From Eledone cirrhosa (taxonomy: Eukaryota > Mollusca > Cephalopoda > Octopoda > Eledonidae): a stretch of 64,000 nt of DNA. The notes under the pieces were generated by a model, which saw nothing but the letters and a program-made list of their open reading frames with translations, was not told the DNA's origin and did not search any database. Positions 34,601-45,060 of the stretch are shown in pieces (position 1 is the first letter of the stretch; each line of letters begins with the position of its first letter). The stretch spans positions 17,475,499 to 17,539,498 of the forward strand of contig OZ024743.1 in NCBI GenBank assembly GCA_964016885.1. The letters are read 5' to 3'. Both the position numbers and the translations under genes were made by a program.

Positions 34601-34961
34601 CAGGCCGCCCTGCTCCTGTCGGGGCATAGAACGGCAACTAACCTGAAAGCTTTCCCGTCTCCGCTGGTCACGTCCAGCACCACCAACTTCCTTCTGGGTC
34701 CAGGAAGATGGCCCGTATGGCAAGATCCAAACCTCTCCGAAAAAGCACAGCAACTCCACTTCCCGATCCCGGATGGCTGGGAGATGCATACACATCGTAG
34801 CCGCCGAAGATCGGTGAGAAGGCCCGTGCTTCGGAGATTCTGGTCTCGCTGTTGGCCACAACATCTATGTTTAGTGACCTGAGGTCGTTGAGCAGGTGGC
34901 CCTGCTTTCATGACGACCCCAAGCCACGCGCATTTATGCTTCCTATTCTGAGTGAGGTCAT
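31690..34961 (-). pseudogene. Tx1-like ORF2 (APE endonuclease + RT), disrupted
   Basis: It starts MTSLRIGSINARGLG at 34961 (stop four codons later), then VVANSETRIS (catalytic Glu of the APE fold) and VGDWNGILDARWD (about 34530; Asp-Trp-Asn). RT: KSPGLDGLPYELYGQMP, NFRPITLLNTEF (33378-33995), LINLDQSKAFYRVDF (motif A, Asp of KAFDRVD changed to Tyr), RSVRQGCPLSSLLYVLTL (motif B; 32934-33374). The ADN-containing part follows near 32900 (SVSAHADNVTVVVSNA, motif C region, unusual). Later: VKLLGVWFGPDL and RFLWKGRAPMVRRSICC. Frameshifts occur near 33376, 32820 and 32600. The RT and APE make it a target-primed retrotransposon protein. Confidence 0.8.
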
Positions 34962-34994
34962 GTTGAAATGGAGTGGAAAGATGGGAAAGACCAC

Positions 34995-36898
34995 TTACCT
35001 TACTTCTCGTAGAGGAATGACGGTTTTTCCATCCTTTTCACTACTTGTGGCCTCCTCAGGAAGGATGTCCTTATAAATCCTTATGGAGAGTTCTTGTCGG
35101 AAGTCTCCGATGTCTTTGGGGAAATTTTGTTTTAGTGTCATGTACGTTTTCCGTGTGATGCGAGTGATTTGTACGTGTGGAGGTGGTGTGGACTTTTGGG
35201 TTGTTGTGTAGTCTTTTTCTGTGATGCTGGTGTTGTGTTGGATGTAGTGTAATAATTGGTTGTTGTTCAAATTTAATGCTGTGTAGTGTGTATCGTTTTG
35301 CTTGTTTTGTTTTTTTTGCGTTTGTTGTGGGTTTGTTTCTGTTTCGCATTTTGGTGACTTTTGTGGTGTAGGTGATGGTGGTGTTGGGGTTAATGATGGT
35401 GATGGTGTTGGTGTTTGGGGTGATGAGGTTGGTGATGCTGGTGTGGATGGTGGCATATATGTCCTAACTTTTTTGTTTGTTAATTTATTTGTTTCCCTCT
35501 GTATTTTGTTTTTGGAGGGGGAAGGAAGATATTTTTTTTCTTTTTTGGTTTCTTTTTTTCTTTTTTCCTGATACCGTTTCCCACTCCTCGTCGTCACAAT
35601 CTGTCTCCAGTTGTGATAGGCCGGGGAGTAGAAAATTCTCCACAGGCGTTAGTTTTGGTTGTGGCCTGGTGGATGGTGTAGGCGCTAGTGCTAGTTCTGA
35701 AGCGTTGGGTGGTGGTGGTGTTGGTTTTGCATGTGTTATAGTTGCTTCTGTTGTTGCTGCTACAGATGTTGCTGCCATCTCTGTTACTGGTGGTATTGAT
35801 GGTTGAGTCACTGGGGTGGGTAGGCCTTAGGTGGGTTCCTTCACCACAAACAATACACCTAGGCCTTTTGCCCTCGACAATTACGGTGAGCTGGCTGCCG
35901 TCAGTGTGGTCTATTACCACTGGGATCTCCTCAATGCTTTTTTGGTCCGCTTAGATCAGGAGCTCCATCCCAGATCCGGAACTTCTCCTGCTTTTCTTTT
36001 GCTATTGCTATTGTCTTGGTGTTGGCTTCGATGCCGGCGAGGACGGCCGCTATTAGCCAGGGAATTTCGATGGCCGGTGGAACGTGGGTCACCCTGATCT
36101 TTACGAGTTTCTGGCCACAATAGCTTGGGACGAGTGTGAAGTCGTCACTTCTTAATTGGGCCATGGAGTGTTCTCTAGCATCCTCTGGTGTTTCAAAGAA
36201 CACGTCCACGGTTCCATACTTCTGCCCACGTCTGATGTGGGTTTTTCTTGCCCACACATGTCCCAAAGCTTTTTGGATTTGGGACTCGGATGCCCGTTTC
36301 ACTCGGCGCGATTTTACATTAATTGTTCGATACGACACGGTGCATAGGCGCCGATGCTCCATTTTATTAGGTGGCGGGGGTGAGTCTGACCCTGTACCCA
36401 TCTTTCTTTACCATTTATTGGGCATTTTCTAATTCCTCCTGAGTTACCTTAAATGCTTCGCACTGTTTTGCTACTCTGGCAAAACTCAGGTTGGTTTTTT
36501 TAATGTCATTGTTGCTGTTGTTGTTATCGTTATTTTTGTTATTATTAATTTTAGTTTCAGTTGTGGTGGTGGTGACGTCAGTGGTGTTCGATTTGGAAGA
36601 GTCCATTTTGGTTGAAAACATTTCGACATCACGAGTTGATTTTTTTTCCTTTTGTTTCTGTTGTCGCGGTGGTGGCGGGGGGGGGGGCGGTGGTGGTGGT
36701 GGTGGTGGCGGCTTTAACACCTGCAGTCATTAGTAATTGCGGGAAATGAATGTCTGCCTCAGACAAATTTAAAATATTGCTAGTGCTTAAATTTTTTGTG
36801 TTGCCAAACGTAGTAATATTTACAATGGTGGTGTCGGTGTGAGGTGTTAGTTTGTGAGGAAGGCTATCAGCTGCTTGGTGCAGAGGTGAATTAGCCAT
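34995..36898 (-). pseudogene. Tx1-like ORF1 (nucleic-acid-binding protein), disrupted
   Basis: Begins MANSPLHQAADSLPHKLTP at 36898. A (GGT/GGC)n tract at 36667-36712 shifts the frame through a Thr/Pro-rich run. Then SFARVAKQCEAFKVTQEEL, and in another frame EHRRLCTVSYRTINVKSRRV, TVDVFFETPEDAREH, VKIRVTHVPPAIEIP (35931-36401). Next RPRCIVCGEGTHLRPTHP (a zinc-knuckle-like C-x2-C-x4-H motif, 35594-35920), then Pro/Thr-rich and Lys-rich stretches to VIPLREVR near 34998. At least three frame changes. This layout (RRM-like region, zinc knuckle, low-complexity tail) fits ORF1 of Tx1/L1 elements. Confidence 0.7.
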
Positions 36899-37103
36899 TT
36901 TTTGTTAAAGAAATTTTTTGATAATCATAAAGGTTTAAATTTGGGGCACAAGGCCCCAATTTTATGGGTGTCCTTTATGAAAACAATGTATGTGCACTTA
37001 TAAACAGTTAACAATAACATTTTCCGTAAGTGGCAATTTTTAATAAACGGAAATAACAAACCTTTGCGGAGCTTACGATGATACGTTTACTACGTAGGTC
37101 GCC

Positions 37104-37105
<2 letters not shown>

Positions 37106-37144
<39 letters not shown>
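37106..37144. repeat. (TAA)n tract
   Basis: About 13 units between the 5' end of the Tx1-like LINE and R4-B copy 1. Confidence 0.95.
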
Positions 37145-37147
<3 letters not shown>

Positions 37148-38857
37148 AGTCCTGGAAAACAGATTTAACATCAGCTGGAGAATCCTTTGGAGGCGTGAAG
37201 ATCAAGAGAGGTATCTTCCAGGGAGATAGTCTGTCCCCTCTGTTGTTTGTCCTTGCCCTGATGCCCTGACCATTATACTGCGAAAAGTGAGAGCAGAATA
37301 CAAGTTGGGAAAGGGAGAGCTTACCATCAATCACCTCCTCTTCATGGACGATCTTAAACTCTTCGGGAAGAGTGAGAAGGAGTTGGATGTGCTAGTTGAC
37401 ACTGTCCGTATTTTCAGCAATGATATATGTATGCAATTTGGTATTAGTAAGTGTGGAGTCCTTGTGATGAAGAGTTGGTAAATTGAGCAGAAGCAATGGA
37501 ATCCAGGTACCAACAGGTGAGATTATAAAGGAAATTGACACTGAAGAAGGATACAAGTATGTGGGTGTTCTGGATGCTGCTGACATCAAGAACAAAAGAA
37601 ATGAAGGAATTGATAATATATGTATACATTCGGAGAGTAAGGAGCGTATTAACGTCACATCTGAACAGTAGGAATGCCATAAGTGCAGTAAATTCCCGAG
37701 CTGTCTTTATTATTAGGTACAGTGCAGGAATTCTGAGAGGTAATGTTGCTGAACAAAAAGAAATAGATAGGAAGACTAGGAAGCTATTGACTATCTACAA
37801 CATGTTCCACAAGAGGAGTGATGTCGATAGACTCTACTTAAGGAGATCTGAAGGTGGAAGAGGTCTTTTTAGCATAGAGGACTTTCTTCAGATGGAGAAA
37901 AACAACCTACACATATACGTGACTGATAGTAAGGAGCCAATGCTCAGAATTGTACTGAAGGAGAGGACAATAGGCCAGGGGATGGCCAAGGAGGAATTAA
38001 CAACAAGGAGAAAGAGCAGCCTTCAGGAAAAATCCCTTCATATTACCTTCTTTGAGAAAACTGAATTTAGAGATCCACAGACATGGAACTGGTTGAAAAG
38101 AGGAGACCTTAAAAAAGGCTACAGAAGGAATGCTAATGGCTGCGCAAGAGCTGGGACTAAAAACGAAGTGGCTGAAACACCATATTTACAAGGAGGAGCC
38201 TAGCCCACTGTGCATGATCTGTTGAGAAAGAGAGGAGACTGTGGATCACATTGTATCCGAGTGTAAATACCTAGCCCAGACGCACTATAAGGGCTGGGGA
38301 CATGATGTGATGGGCAGGGTGATCCACTGGCACCTATAAAAAGTAAATAATTTACCACATTCTGAGAAGTGGTATGAGCATAAGCCAGAGTCGGTGATAG
38401 ATAACGATCAGATAAAGGTGCTGTGGGATTTTAGGATACAGACGGACAAAAAACTGGAACACAATCGACCTGACCTGGTGGTTTTGGACAAGGAAAAAAG
38501 ATCGTGCCTGATTGTGGATGTGGCCTGCCCATTCGACGCGAGAGTGCAAGAGAAGGAGAGGGAGGAAATTAACTTATACCAGGAATAAAAGTGGGAGGTG
38601 AAAAGGATTTGGAACTGCCATGAAGTCAAAGTGATCCCGATTGTCATAGGCGCACTGGGGAGTATCTCCAAAGGTTTCCAGGGATGGTTAAAGAAAATTG
38701 GCCGTGCCACGCTTTTTGGAACGCTTGAAAAGGCAAGCTTGCTGGGAACAGCAAGAACCCTCCGATACGTCCTGAATAATGAGGCTGCAGGTAGTGGCTT
38801 GATATTCATTTCAACAAACTTTCCAGTTAAATAACATCAATGACTGAGACTCAAAGA
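37145..38857 (+). pseudogene. R4/Dong-like element, family R4-B copy 1, 5'-truncated and frameshifted
   Basis: It starts inside the RT (TSAGESFGGVKIKRGIFQGD, motif B). A one-base deletion near 37267 breaks the frame; the next frame has LLFMDDLKLFGKSEKEL (motif C intact). Further shifts near 37480, 37600 and 38120 precede the HHIYKEEPSPLCMIC finger region (about 38180; second Cys replaced by a stop) and the endonuclease DLVVLDKEKRSCLIVDV with CPFDARVQEKER (38394-38588). A C-terminal stop at 38586 precedes IVIGALGSISKGFQGWLKK. It ends with GACTGAGACTCAAAGAAC before TAA repeats. Close in sequence to R4-B copies 2 and 3. Confidence 0.85.
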
Positions 38858-38901
38858 ACAATAATAATAATAATATTAATAATAATAATAATAATAATAA
38901 C
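38858..38901. repeat. (TAA)n tract
   Basis: Slightly interrupted TAA units (one TATTAA) between R4-B copies 1 and 2. Confidence 0.95.
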
Positions 38902-41868
38902 AAAAAAGAATGAACAGAGAAACAAACGGACGGACAGAGAAAGGAAGGGAAAAACTAAGTCAGAAATTCGAACACTACATTACAATGAAACTTATGCTTA
39001 TTCATTTTTAGGGTTTTTTCTGGCTGTTTGTTTGTTTGTTTATTTGTGTTCGTCTACAGCGTGATAATGCCACACAAGAGCCACGTGGAGTTACACAACC
39101 ACCGGTGGCGGTGAATCCACCGGTGGTTATGTAACCATACATTCGCGAATCCTCGATACGAGTGTTTAAATGTCGAAACTAAACAGTTCGAATAACGGTG
39201 AAATGGAGACTAGAACGTCATGTGACAGACTCTCACCCAACAGGTGCTCCCTGGCTCAGCAGCAGGGACCTGGCTGTCAACCAAATACTGCTGGTGTCGG
39301 AGGAAGAAGAAGAAGGAAAGGGACCAGAACCAACTGGACGAAAGAATTGAATAGAACTGTTATGCAATGTTACCTGATAAGTAGTCCCAAGGAGAGGGGC
39401 TATAGGAAACGGATGCATAACATCTGGAACGAGATTGGTCTATTTAAATTAGATGAACAAAAATTGGCCGGGCAGGCTCGGGTAATAAGAACTAATGGGT
39501 GGATAAGCGAGCAGGAACTGGAGGAACTGAGCAGAGAGATTAGCTTGGAGATGGAGGGTGAAGTATGCCAGGCAAACGAGCCAGTGGGAAATGAAGGTGA
39601 AGGGTCGAGAGAAAGGAGGAACCACCCGAAGCAGACAATGATCTGAATACTGAGATAAATAATACCTGGAACAGAGATACGGCCACTGAGGAGATGAATG
39701 CTGATGGGCTAGGACAAGATTTGGTAGATATCCTAAACTTAGTGGTAGATGAATTGAACAATGATAGTGGGAGACCTCTGAACCTAAGATGTGTAGACAG
39801 GAAAAAATTAAAAGAAACAACAGCTAAGGTAAACAAAGTCATCCCATACCTTGAGGCGAGGAGCCTTCACCAGTGCAAAACTATCTTCAAAGCAACAGCA
39901 AATACAGTGAGGAAACTACTTGGCATAAAAGCGAGAGGAAACAACAGACAAGAAAGAGCAGAGCCTTGGTGGAAGAAACGATTGAGTGGTCAAATCAAGG
40001 AAATGAGAAATGTCATTGGAAAGCTTGAGTCCCTACTGAATGGGACACTAAAAAAACATAGACACTAAAAATAGACTGGAAATAAAGTACAAAACTCGGA
40101 GGAAAAAGCTAAATATTATCATAGAGGAACTGAAGCAACGCATTGTAGCAAAGAGTGCAAAAACCAGGCGATACGAGAACAGAGCCAGTCAGTATAAACA
40201 GAACCGCATGTTCGACAACAACCAGAAGATGCTGTTTGGACAGCTTGAAGGGAAAGAAAGAGGCAACGTCTTGATCCCTGAGGCGGAACAAACTAAAACA
40301 TTCTGGAGAGGAATATGGGAGCAGGATGTTAGACATAATGACCAGGCAGTGTGGATTGAGACAGTACAGAAGGAGATCAGTGAACAGGTACACCAACAAA
40401 CTGATTTGAGTATCACAGTTGAAACTCTTAAGGGGCAGGCCAATAAACTAACCAACTGGAAATCACCAGGCCCAGATGGTGTGCAGGGGTATTGGATTAA
40501 AAATATAAAATCCCTCCACCCGAAACTGACAACCATGTTCAATGACTGTTTGATGTCAGGTGAGGTACCAGAGTGGTTGTCAAAAGGTACCACAGTTCTG
40601 ATAATGAAAGTCCGAATCAAGGGTAATGATGTTACCAACTATAGACCTATCACATGTCTGTCCGTAATGTGGAAACTGTTGACGAGCATTGTGTCTGAGG
40701 AAATCTACCATCACCTCCACACAAACAACTTATTACCGGACGAACAGAAAGGATGCCGAAAGAAGTCACGTGGTACAAAGGACCAGTTACTTATTGATAA
40801 GATGGTAATGGGGAATTGCAAGAGGAGACACACTGATCTTGCCATGGGATGGATAGACTATAGAAAGGCATTTGACATGGTGCCTCATTCTTGGATCATC
40901 AAAAGCCTGGAGATCTTCAAGGTGGCAGATAACATCAGAGAGTTGTTGGGTAAAAGTATGAGGTCCTGGGAAACAGAGTTGACATCAACTGGAGAATCCT
41001 TGGGAAGCGTGAAGATCAAGAGAGGTATCTTCCAGGGAGATAGCCTGTCCCCTCTGCTGTTTGTCCTTGCACTGATGCCCCTGACCAGTGTACTGCGAAA
41101 AGTGAGAGCAGGATACAGGTTAGGAAAGGGAGGGCTTACTATCAGTCACCTCCTCTTCATGGACTATCTTAAGCTCTTCGGGAAGAGTGAGAAGGAGTTG
41201 GATGTGCTTGTTGACACTGTCCGTATTTTCAGCAGTGATATATGTATGCAATCTGGTATTAGTAAGTGTGGAGTCATTGTGATGAGGAGGGGTAGGTTGC
41301 CCACTATAAGGGCTGGAGACATGATGTGATGGGCAGGGTGATCCACTGGCACCTGTGGAAAGAAAACATGTACCACATTCTGAGAAATGGTATGAGCATA
41401 AGCCAGAGGCGGTGATAGAGAACGATCAGGTGAAGGTGCTGTGGGATTTTAGGATACAGACGGACAAGAAACTGGAAAACAATAGACCTGACCTGGTGGT
41501 TGTGGACAAAGAAAAAAGATCGTGTCTGATTGTAGATGTGGCCTGCCCATTCGACATAGAGTGCAAGAGAAGGAGAGGGAGAAAATTAACCGATACCAGG
41601 ACTTAAAGTGGAAGGTAAAAAGGATTTGGAACTGCCATGAAGTCAAAGTGATCCCGATTGTCATAGGCGCACTGGGGACTATCTCCAAAAGTTTCCAGGG
41701 ATGGTTAAAGAAAATCGGCCCTTTCAGGCTTTTTGGAACGCTTCAAAAGGCATGCTTGCTGGGAACAGCAAGAACCCTCCGATACGTCCTGAATATCTGA
41801 GGCTGCAGGTAGTGGCTTGATATTCATTCCAACAAACTTTCCAGTTAATGACTGAGACTCAAGGAGTA
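38902..41868 (+). pseudogene. R4/Dong-like element, family R4-B copy 2, with N-terminus; internally deleted
   Basis: The most 5'-complete R4-B copy. Leader to 39169, then MSKLNSSNNGEMETRTS (39170) and a Myb-like segment (RTNWTKELNRTVMQCYL ... HNIWNEIGLFKLDEQKLAGQA). Frame changes near 39620 and 40050. From 40208: KTFWRGIWEQD, NWKSPGPDGVQGYWIK, NYRPITCLSVMWKLLTSI, MGWIDYRKAFDMVPH (motif A), GIFQGDSLSPLLF (motif B). Motif C reads FMDYLKLF: the second catalytic Asp has become Tyr near 41164. At about 41300 some 800 bp are missing compared with copy 3, joining the end of the RT to the region after the zinc finger. The endonuclease tail (41355-41800) follows. Inactive on three counts. Confidence 0.85.
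39097..39128. other. Perfect 12-bp hairpin in the R4-B leader
   Basis: AACCACCGGTGG (39097-39108), an 8-nt loop, then CCACCGGTGGTT (39117-39128). It is about 40 bp before the first Met and much more GC-rich than its surroundings. It could be a leader RNA structure; no function is known. Confidence 0.6.
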
Positions 41869-41880
41869 ATAACAATAATA

Positions 41881-43899
41881 ACTGAATACACATATGACCA
41901 CCTGATAACAAATGACCTATTTCCCATTGAGCAGAAAGGGTGTAAACGAGGCTCATATGGCTGTAAGGATCAGCTTCTGGTTAACAAAATGATACTGGAA
42001 GATTGTCATAATAGACACAAAAATTTATCGATTGCTTGGATAGATTATAAAAAAGCATTTGATAGTTTGCCACACAGTTGGATTGAAAAATGTTTAGAGA
42101 TTTTCAAAATATCCCCCGTTATCAGGAGGTTTTTGTCATTCAGTATGAGGACATGGAGAACGACACTCCTTTTGAATAGTGAAACAAAATCACTGGAAGC
42201 TGGAGAAGTTAACATTAATTGTGGAATTTTTCAGGGTGACTCTATATCACCGCTTTTATTCTGCATCGCACTTATACCATTAACTAAAATGCTCAATGAA
42301 ACAAAACATGGATATAGAGTCTATGACAAAACCATTAATCACCTGTTCTACATGGATGACCTGAAACTATTTGCAAAAAATGATGAACAATTGCAAGGCC
42401 TATTATCCACTGTGAAGCAGTTCAGTGATGACATTAAAATGGAGTTTGGACTGGATAAATGCGCCAAAGCAACGTTCACCAGAGGAAAGCTGCTGAAGAG
42501 TTCAGACATTAATCTTGATCGGGGGAACGTGATAAGAGAGCTTGACCAAGAACAAACTTACAAATATCTAGGTGTTTGTGAAGGAGACGGAATCAAGCAC
42601 TCGACAATGAGGGAAAGGATAAGGAAGGAATGTTACCGCAGAGTCAGAGCAATCTTAAGAACGGAATTGAATGCAAGGAATAGGATCGATGCCATAAACA
42701 CGCTTGCCATACCAGTAGTAACCTACAGTTACAATGTCATCAACTGGTCAAGCACACAGATCCGTAGGCTCGATACAAAAATCCGAAAATTCTTAACCAT
42801 GCACAGAATGCATCACCCTAAGGCAGACATAGATAGAATATATCTCCCTAGGAAAGAAGGAGGACGTGGGTTAATCCAGTTAGACATTGCGTTGAAAACT
42901 GCAACAATTGGATTATCCACATATCTAAGGGAATCACATGATTGGATGATCAAACTCGTTTTGAAACACGAAAGCACCAAAAGATCATATTCCATTACAA
43001 AAGATGCCCAAAGATACAGTAATGGACTACAAATTTCAGAAGTCCCATTTACTGCTGAAATGGAAAACACAGAAAAAGCAAAGCAGGTAAAATTAACTGC
43101 AAAGAAAGAACTGCTACAGAAACTGGCTAAGAAATGGCAAGAAAAGCCTCTGTATGGAAAATACCCACAACGAGCTAACAATCCTGATGTTGACAAAACT
43201 TTAACCCATCAGTCCTTGGCATCCTCTGGACTGAAATCGGAGACTGAAGGACTGATTATATTCGCACAAGATCAGTGTCTGCCAACAACAAATTACCAAG
43301 CCAACATAATAAGAAATGGGTGCAGCCCATTATGCCGTGTATGCAAAAAACAACCAGAGACCATTGACCATATAATTTCAATGTGCAGTCCTATAGCTCC
43401 AACCGAATACCTAAACAGGCATGACAGAGCTGCACAATACATACATTGGATAATGTGCAAGCATTTTTACCTGCCCCATCAAAAGAATTGTTGGGAGCAT
43501 CAACCACCTCCCATACTTGAAAAAGATCACATCTCAATCTTGTGGAACTTTAGCATCCAAACAGACCGAAATATAGATGCAAATAGACCTGATATAATAT
43601 TGAAGGACTTTCAAAGGAGGGTATGCCTGCTAATTGATATGTCTGTTCCAATAGACAAGAATGTATCTATAAAGACATTTGAAAAATTGAGCAAGTATAA
43701 GGACCTGGAGATAGAAATTGGAAAAATGTGGAAATTGAGAACTAAAACAATACCAGTGGTTGTAGGCGCTCTGGGAATGATACCTAAGGGGTCTAACGAC
43801 TACTTATCGCAAATCCCAGGAAACCCGCGTATAGGAGAAATACAAAAGATAGTACTAATGGGAACTGCCCATATACTAAGGAAGATCCTGTCAATATAA
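41881..43899 (+). CDS. R4/Dong-like element, family R4-A copy 2: open RT-to-endonuclease frame
   Basis: A 5'-truncated copy with an unbroken frame of about 670 codons to the natural end ILRKILSI. RT: TEYTYDHLITNDLFPIEQKG, AWIDYKKAFDSLPHSW (motif A), GIFQGDSISPLLF (motif B), LFYMDDLKLF (motif C, both Asp present). Then YKYLGVCEGDGIKHS and EGGRGLIQLD (a conserved post-RT block), the finger CRVCKKQPETIDHIISMC, and the PD-(D/E)xK-type endonuclease NRPDIILKD...LLIDMSVPID...KYKDLEIEIGKMW. Elements with this architecture (R2, R4/Dong, CRE, NeSL, Hero clades) insert at fixed targets; Dong uses TAA repeats. The upstream frame reads through from the R4-B copy 2 tail, so the first Met (41848) is not native. 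Followed by a 3' region to 44042. Confidence 0.85.
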   Translation, partial: TEYTYDHLITNDLFPIEQKGCKRGSYGCKDQLLVNKMILEDCHNRHKNLSIAWIDYKKAFDSLPHSWIEKCLEIFKISPVIRRFLSFSMRTWRTTLLLNSETKSLEAGEVNINCGIFQGDSISPLLFCIALIPLTKMLNETKHGYRVYDKTINHLFYMDDLKLFAKNDEQLQGLLSTVKQFSDDIKMEFGLDKCAKATFTRGKLLKSSDINLDRGNVIRELDQEQTYKYLGVCEGDGIKHSTMRERIRKECYRRVRAILRTELNARNRIDAINTLAIPVVTYSYNVINWSSTQIRRLDTKIRKFLTMHRMHHPKADIDRIYLPRKEGGRGLIQLDIALKTATIGLSTYLRESHDWMIKLVLKHESTKRSYSITKDAQRYSNGLQISEVPFTAEMENTEKAKQVKLTAKKELLQKLAKKWQEKPLYGKYPQRANNPDVDKTLTHQSLASSGLKSETEGLIIFAQDQCLPTTNYQANIIRNGCSPLCRVCKKQPETIDHIISMCSPIAPTEYLNRHDRAAQYIHWIMCKHFYLPHQKNCWEHQPPPILEKDHISILWNFSIQTDRNIDANRPDIILKDFQRRVCLLIDMSVPIDKNVSIKTFEKLSKYKDLEIEIGKMWKLRTKTIPVVVGALGMIPKGSNDYLSQIPGNPRIGEIQKIVLMGTAHILRKILSI

Positions 43900-44046
43900 G
43901 TACATCACAAGTCTAAACACTAAGGATGCATGTGTGAATATGTGTGTTCTTTCTTGAACATGGCGGACCTTGTTGTCTCTTGAGGTCACTGGTTGTGACT
44001 TGGTGATAACTCGTATAAACATAAAGCAAGATAAATGCAAATACTA
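43900..44046 (+). other. R4-A copy 2 3' untranslated region and short TAA remnant
   Basis: TACATCACAAGTCTAAACACTAAGG ... CATGGCGGACCTTGTTG ... GATAAATGCAAATACTAATAATAATAAG is shared with R4-A copies 1 and 3. Only about three TAA units remain here. Confidence 0.8.
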
Positions 44047-45060
44047 ATAATAATAAGATAAGGGAAGAAGACGCACGAGGTGGTAGAAGGTCTTGAAATC
44101 GCTCCCGTAAGTTTTTGATTTTTAACATATTTAAATCAATCGTGAAATAACAATTCTTAGTACAAATGTTGCATCAACCACCGAATCAAGTCCCATAAAT
44201 TTTCGGATCCATATTATATTGTTATATCGCTCAAATATTCAACTTTGTATTATATATTTTGTATTCAAAAAAGAAAATGGTTATAAATGGAAGAAAACAC
44301 CCTCTGTCTACACTATATAGAACAGCCAAATAACAGCAATTTCACCAACACCAGAAACTTGATACACCACCTACCCCATCACACTAAATATAACAGCCAG
44401 GTAACGGCAATTTCACCACCACCACCACCAATCCCAGCATCATAATAATAATTACTATTATTATTGTCTCAATTTTTAACAAAATGTTTAATTCCAATTT
44501 TACAGGAATATGTCAACACAATATATATTAAACATACGCGACACACACTCATAGATACTACATATCACAAAGCTCAGTAACGACAACGCCACCGCCGCCA
44601 CCACTCCATCCATCATTGCTACCACTATCCCATCACCGCCGCCACCACTCCTTCATTGCTACCACCCCTATTCCCCTGTTAACTTGAGAGAGACAGGGGA
44701 AGGTGGCGGTATCACTAGACAAGGGAGAGGCTAGTAAAAGATATAAATAGATTGACTTAGTGACCTGGCCACCGGCCAAACGTCAACATCAACAACTATG
44801 GCACTGCTTGCTCACCCCTTCCTCACCAACAATATAAAAATCCCCAGCACCACCATTGACATAGCCAACAACAATAACAGGCAACTTCAGCAAAAAGTAT
44901 ATTATATTATTGTAATGCACTGGGTGATTGCTGGCCTTGTGCCTGGAGTGGAAACAATTATTAATAATTTCATTCTTAAGCCACGCAATGCTCACATTAA
45001 GGAACCACTCATGATAATAAAAAAAAAATAACAAAAAGAAAACCCCGTGACCAAGAAATA
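44047..45060. other. Non-coding DNA between R4-A copies; SINE tail fragment
   Basis: No gene is seen. Short ACC/CCG-rich stretches at about 44410-44660 look like simple repeats. 44911-44960 (GTAATGCACTGGGTGATTGCTGGCCTTG) is the tail of the tRNA-SINE in the plus orientation. Confidence 0.6.
44911..44960 (+). mobile_element. tRNA-SINE tail fragment
   Basis: It matches the reverse complement of 56009-56055: GTAATGCACTGGG, TTGCTGGCCTTGTGCCT and GAAACAATTATT. The head is absent. Confidence 0.7.

Larger units (their letters stand above)
31300..37105 (-). mobile_element. Tx1-like (L1 superfamily) LINE, nearly full length, decayed
   Basis: A two-ORF non-LTR retrotransposon on the minus strand. It has a leader (37105-36899), ORF1 (36898-about 34995), ORF2 with APE endonuclease and RT (34961-about 31690) and a 3' end with AATAAA at about 31310. 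TAA tracts abut both ends (31260-31299 and 37106-37144), which suggests insertion into a TAA microsatellite or capture between two. The base composition is more GC-rich and the direction opposite to the R4 copies. Tx1-group elements are known to include families with specific targets, some of them microsatellites. Confidence 0.75.

Noticed and set aside
35302..36733. Plus-strand Gly/Val and Leu-rich frames
   Set aside because: Shadows of the minus-strand Tx1-like ORF1, including its GGT/GGC tract.
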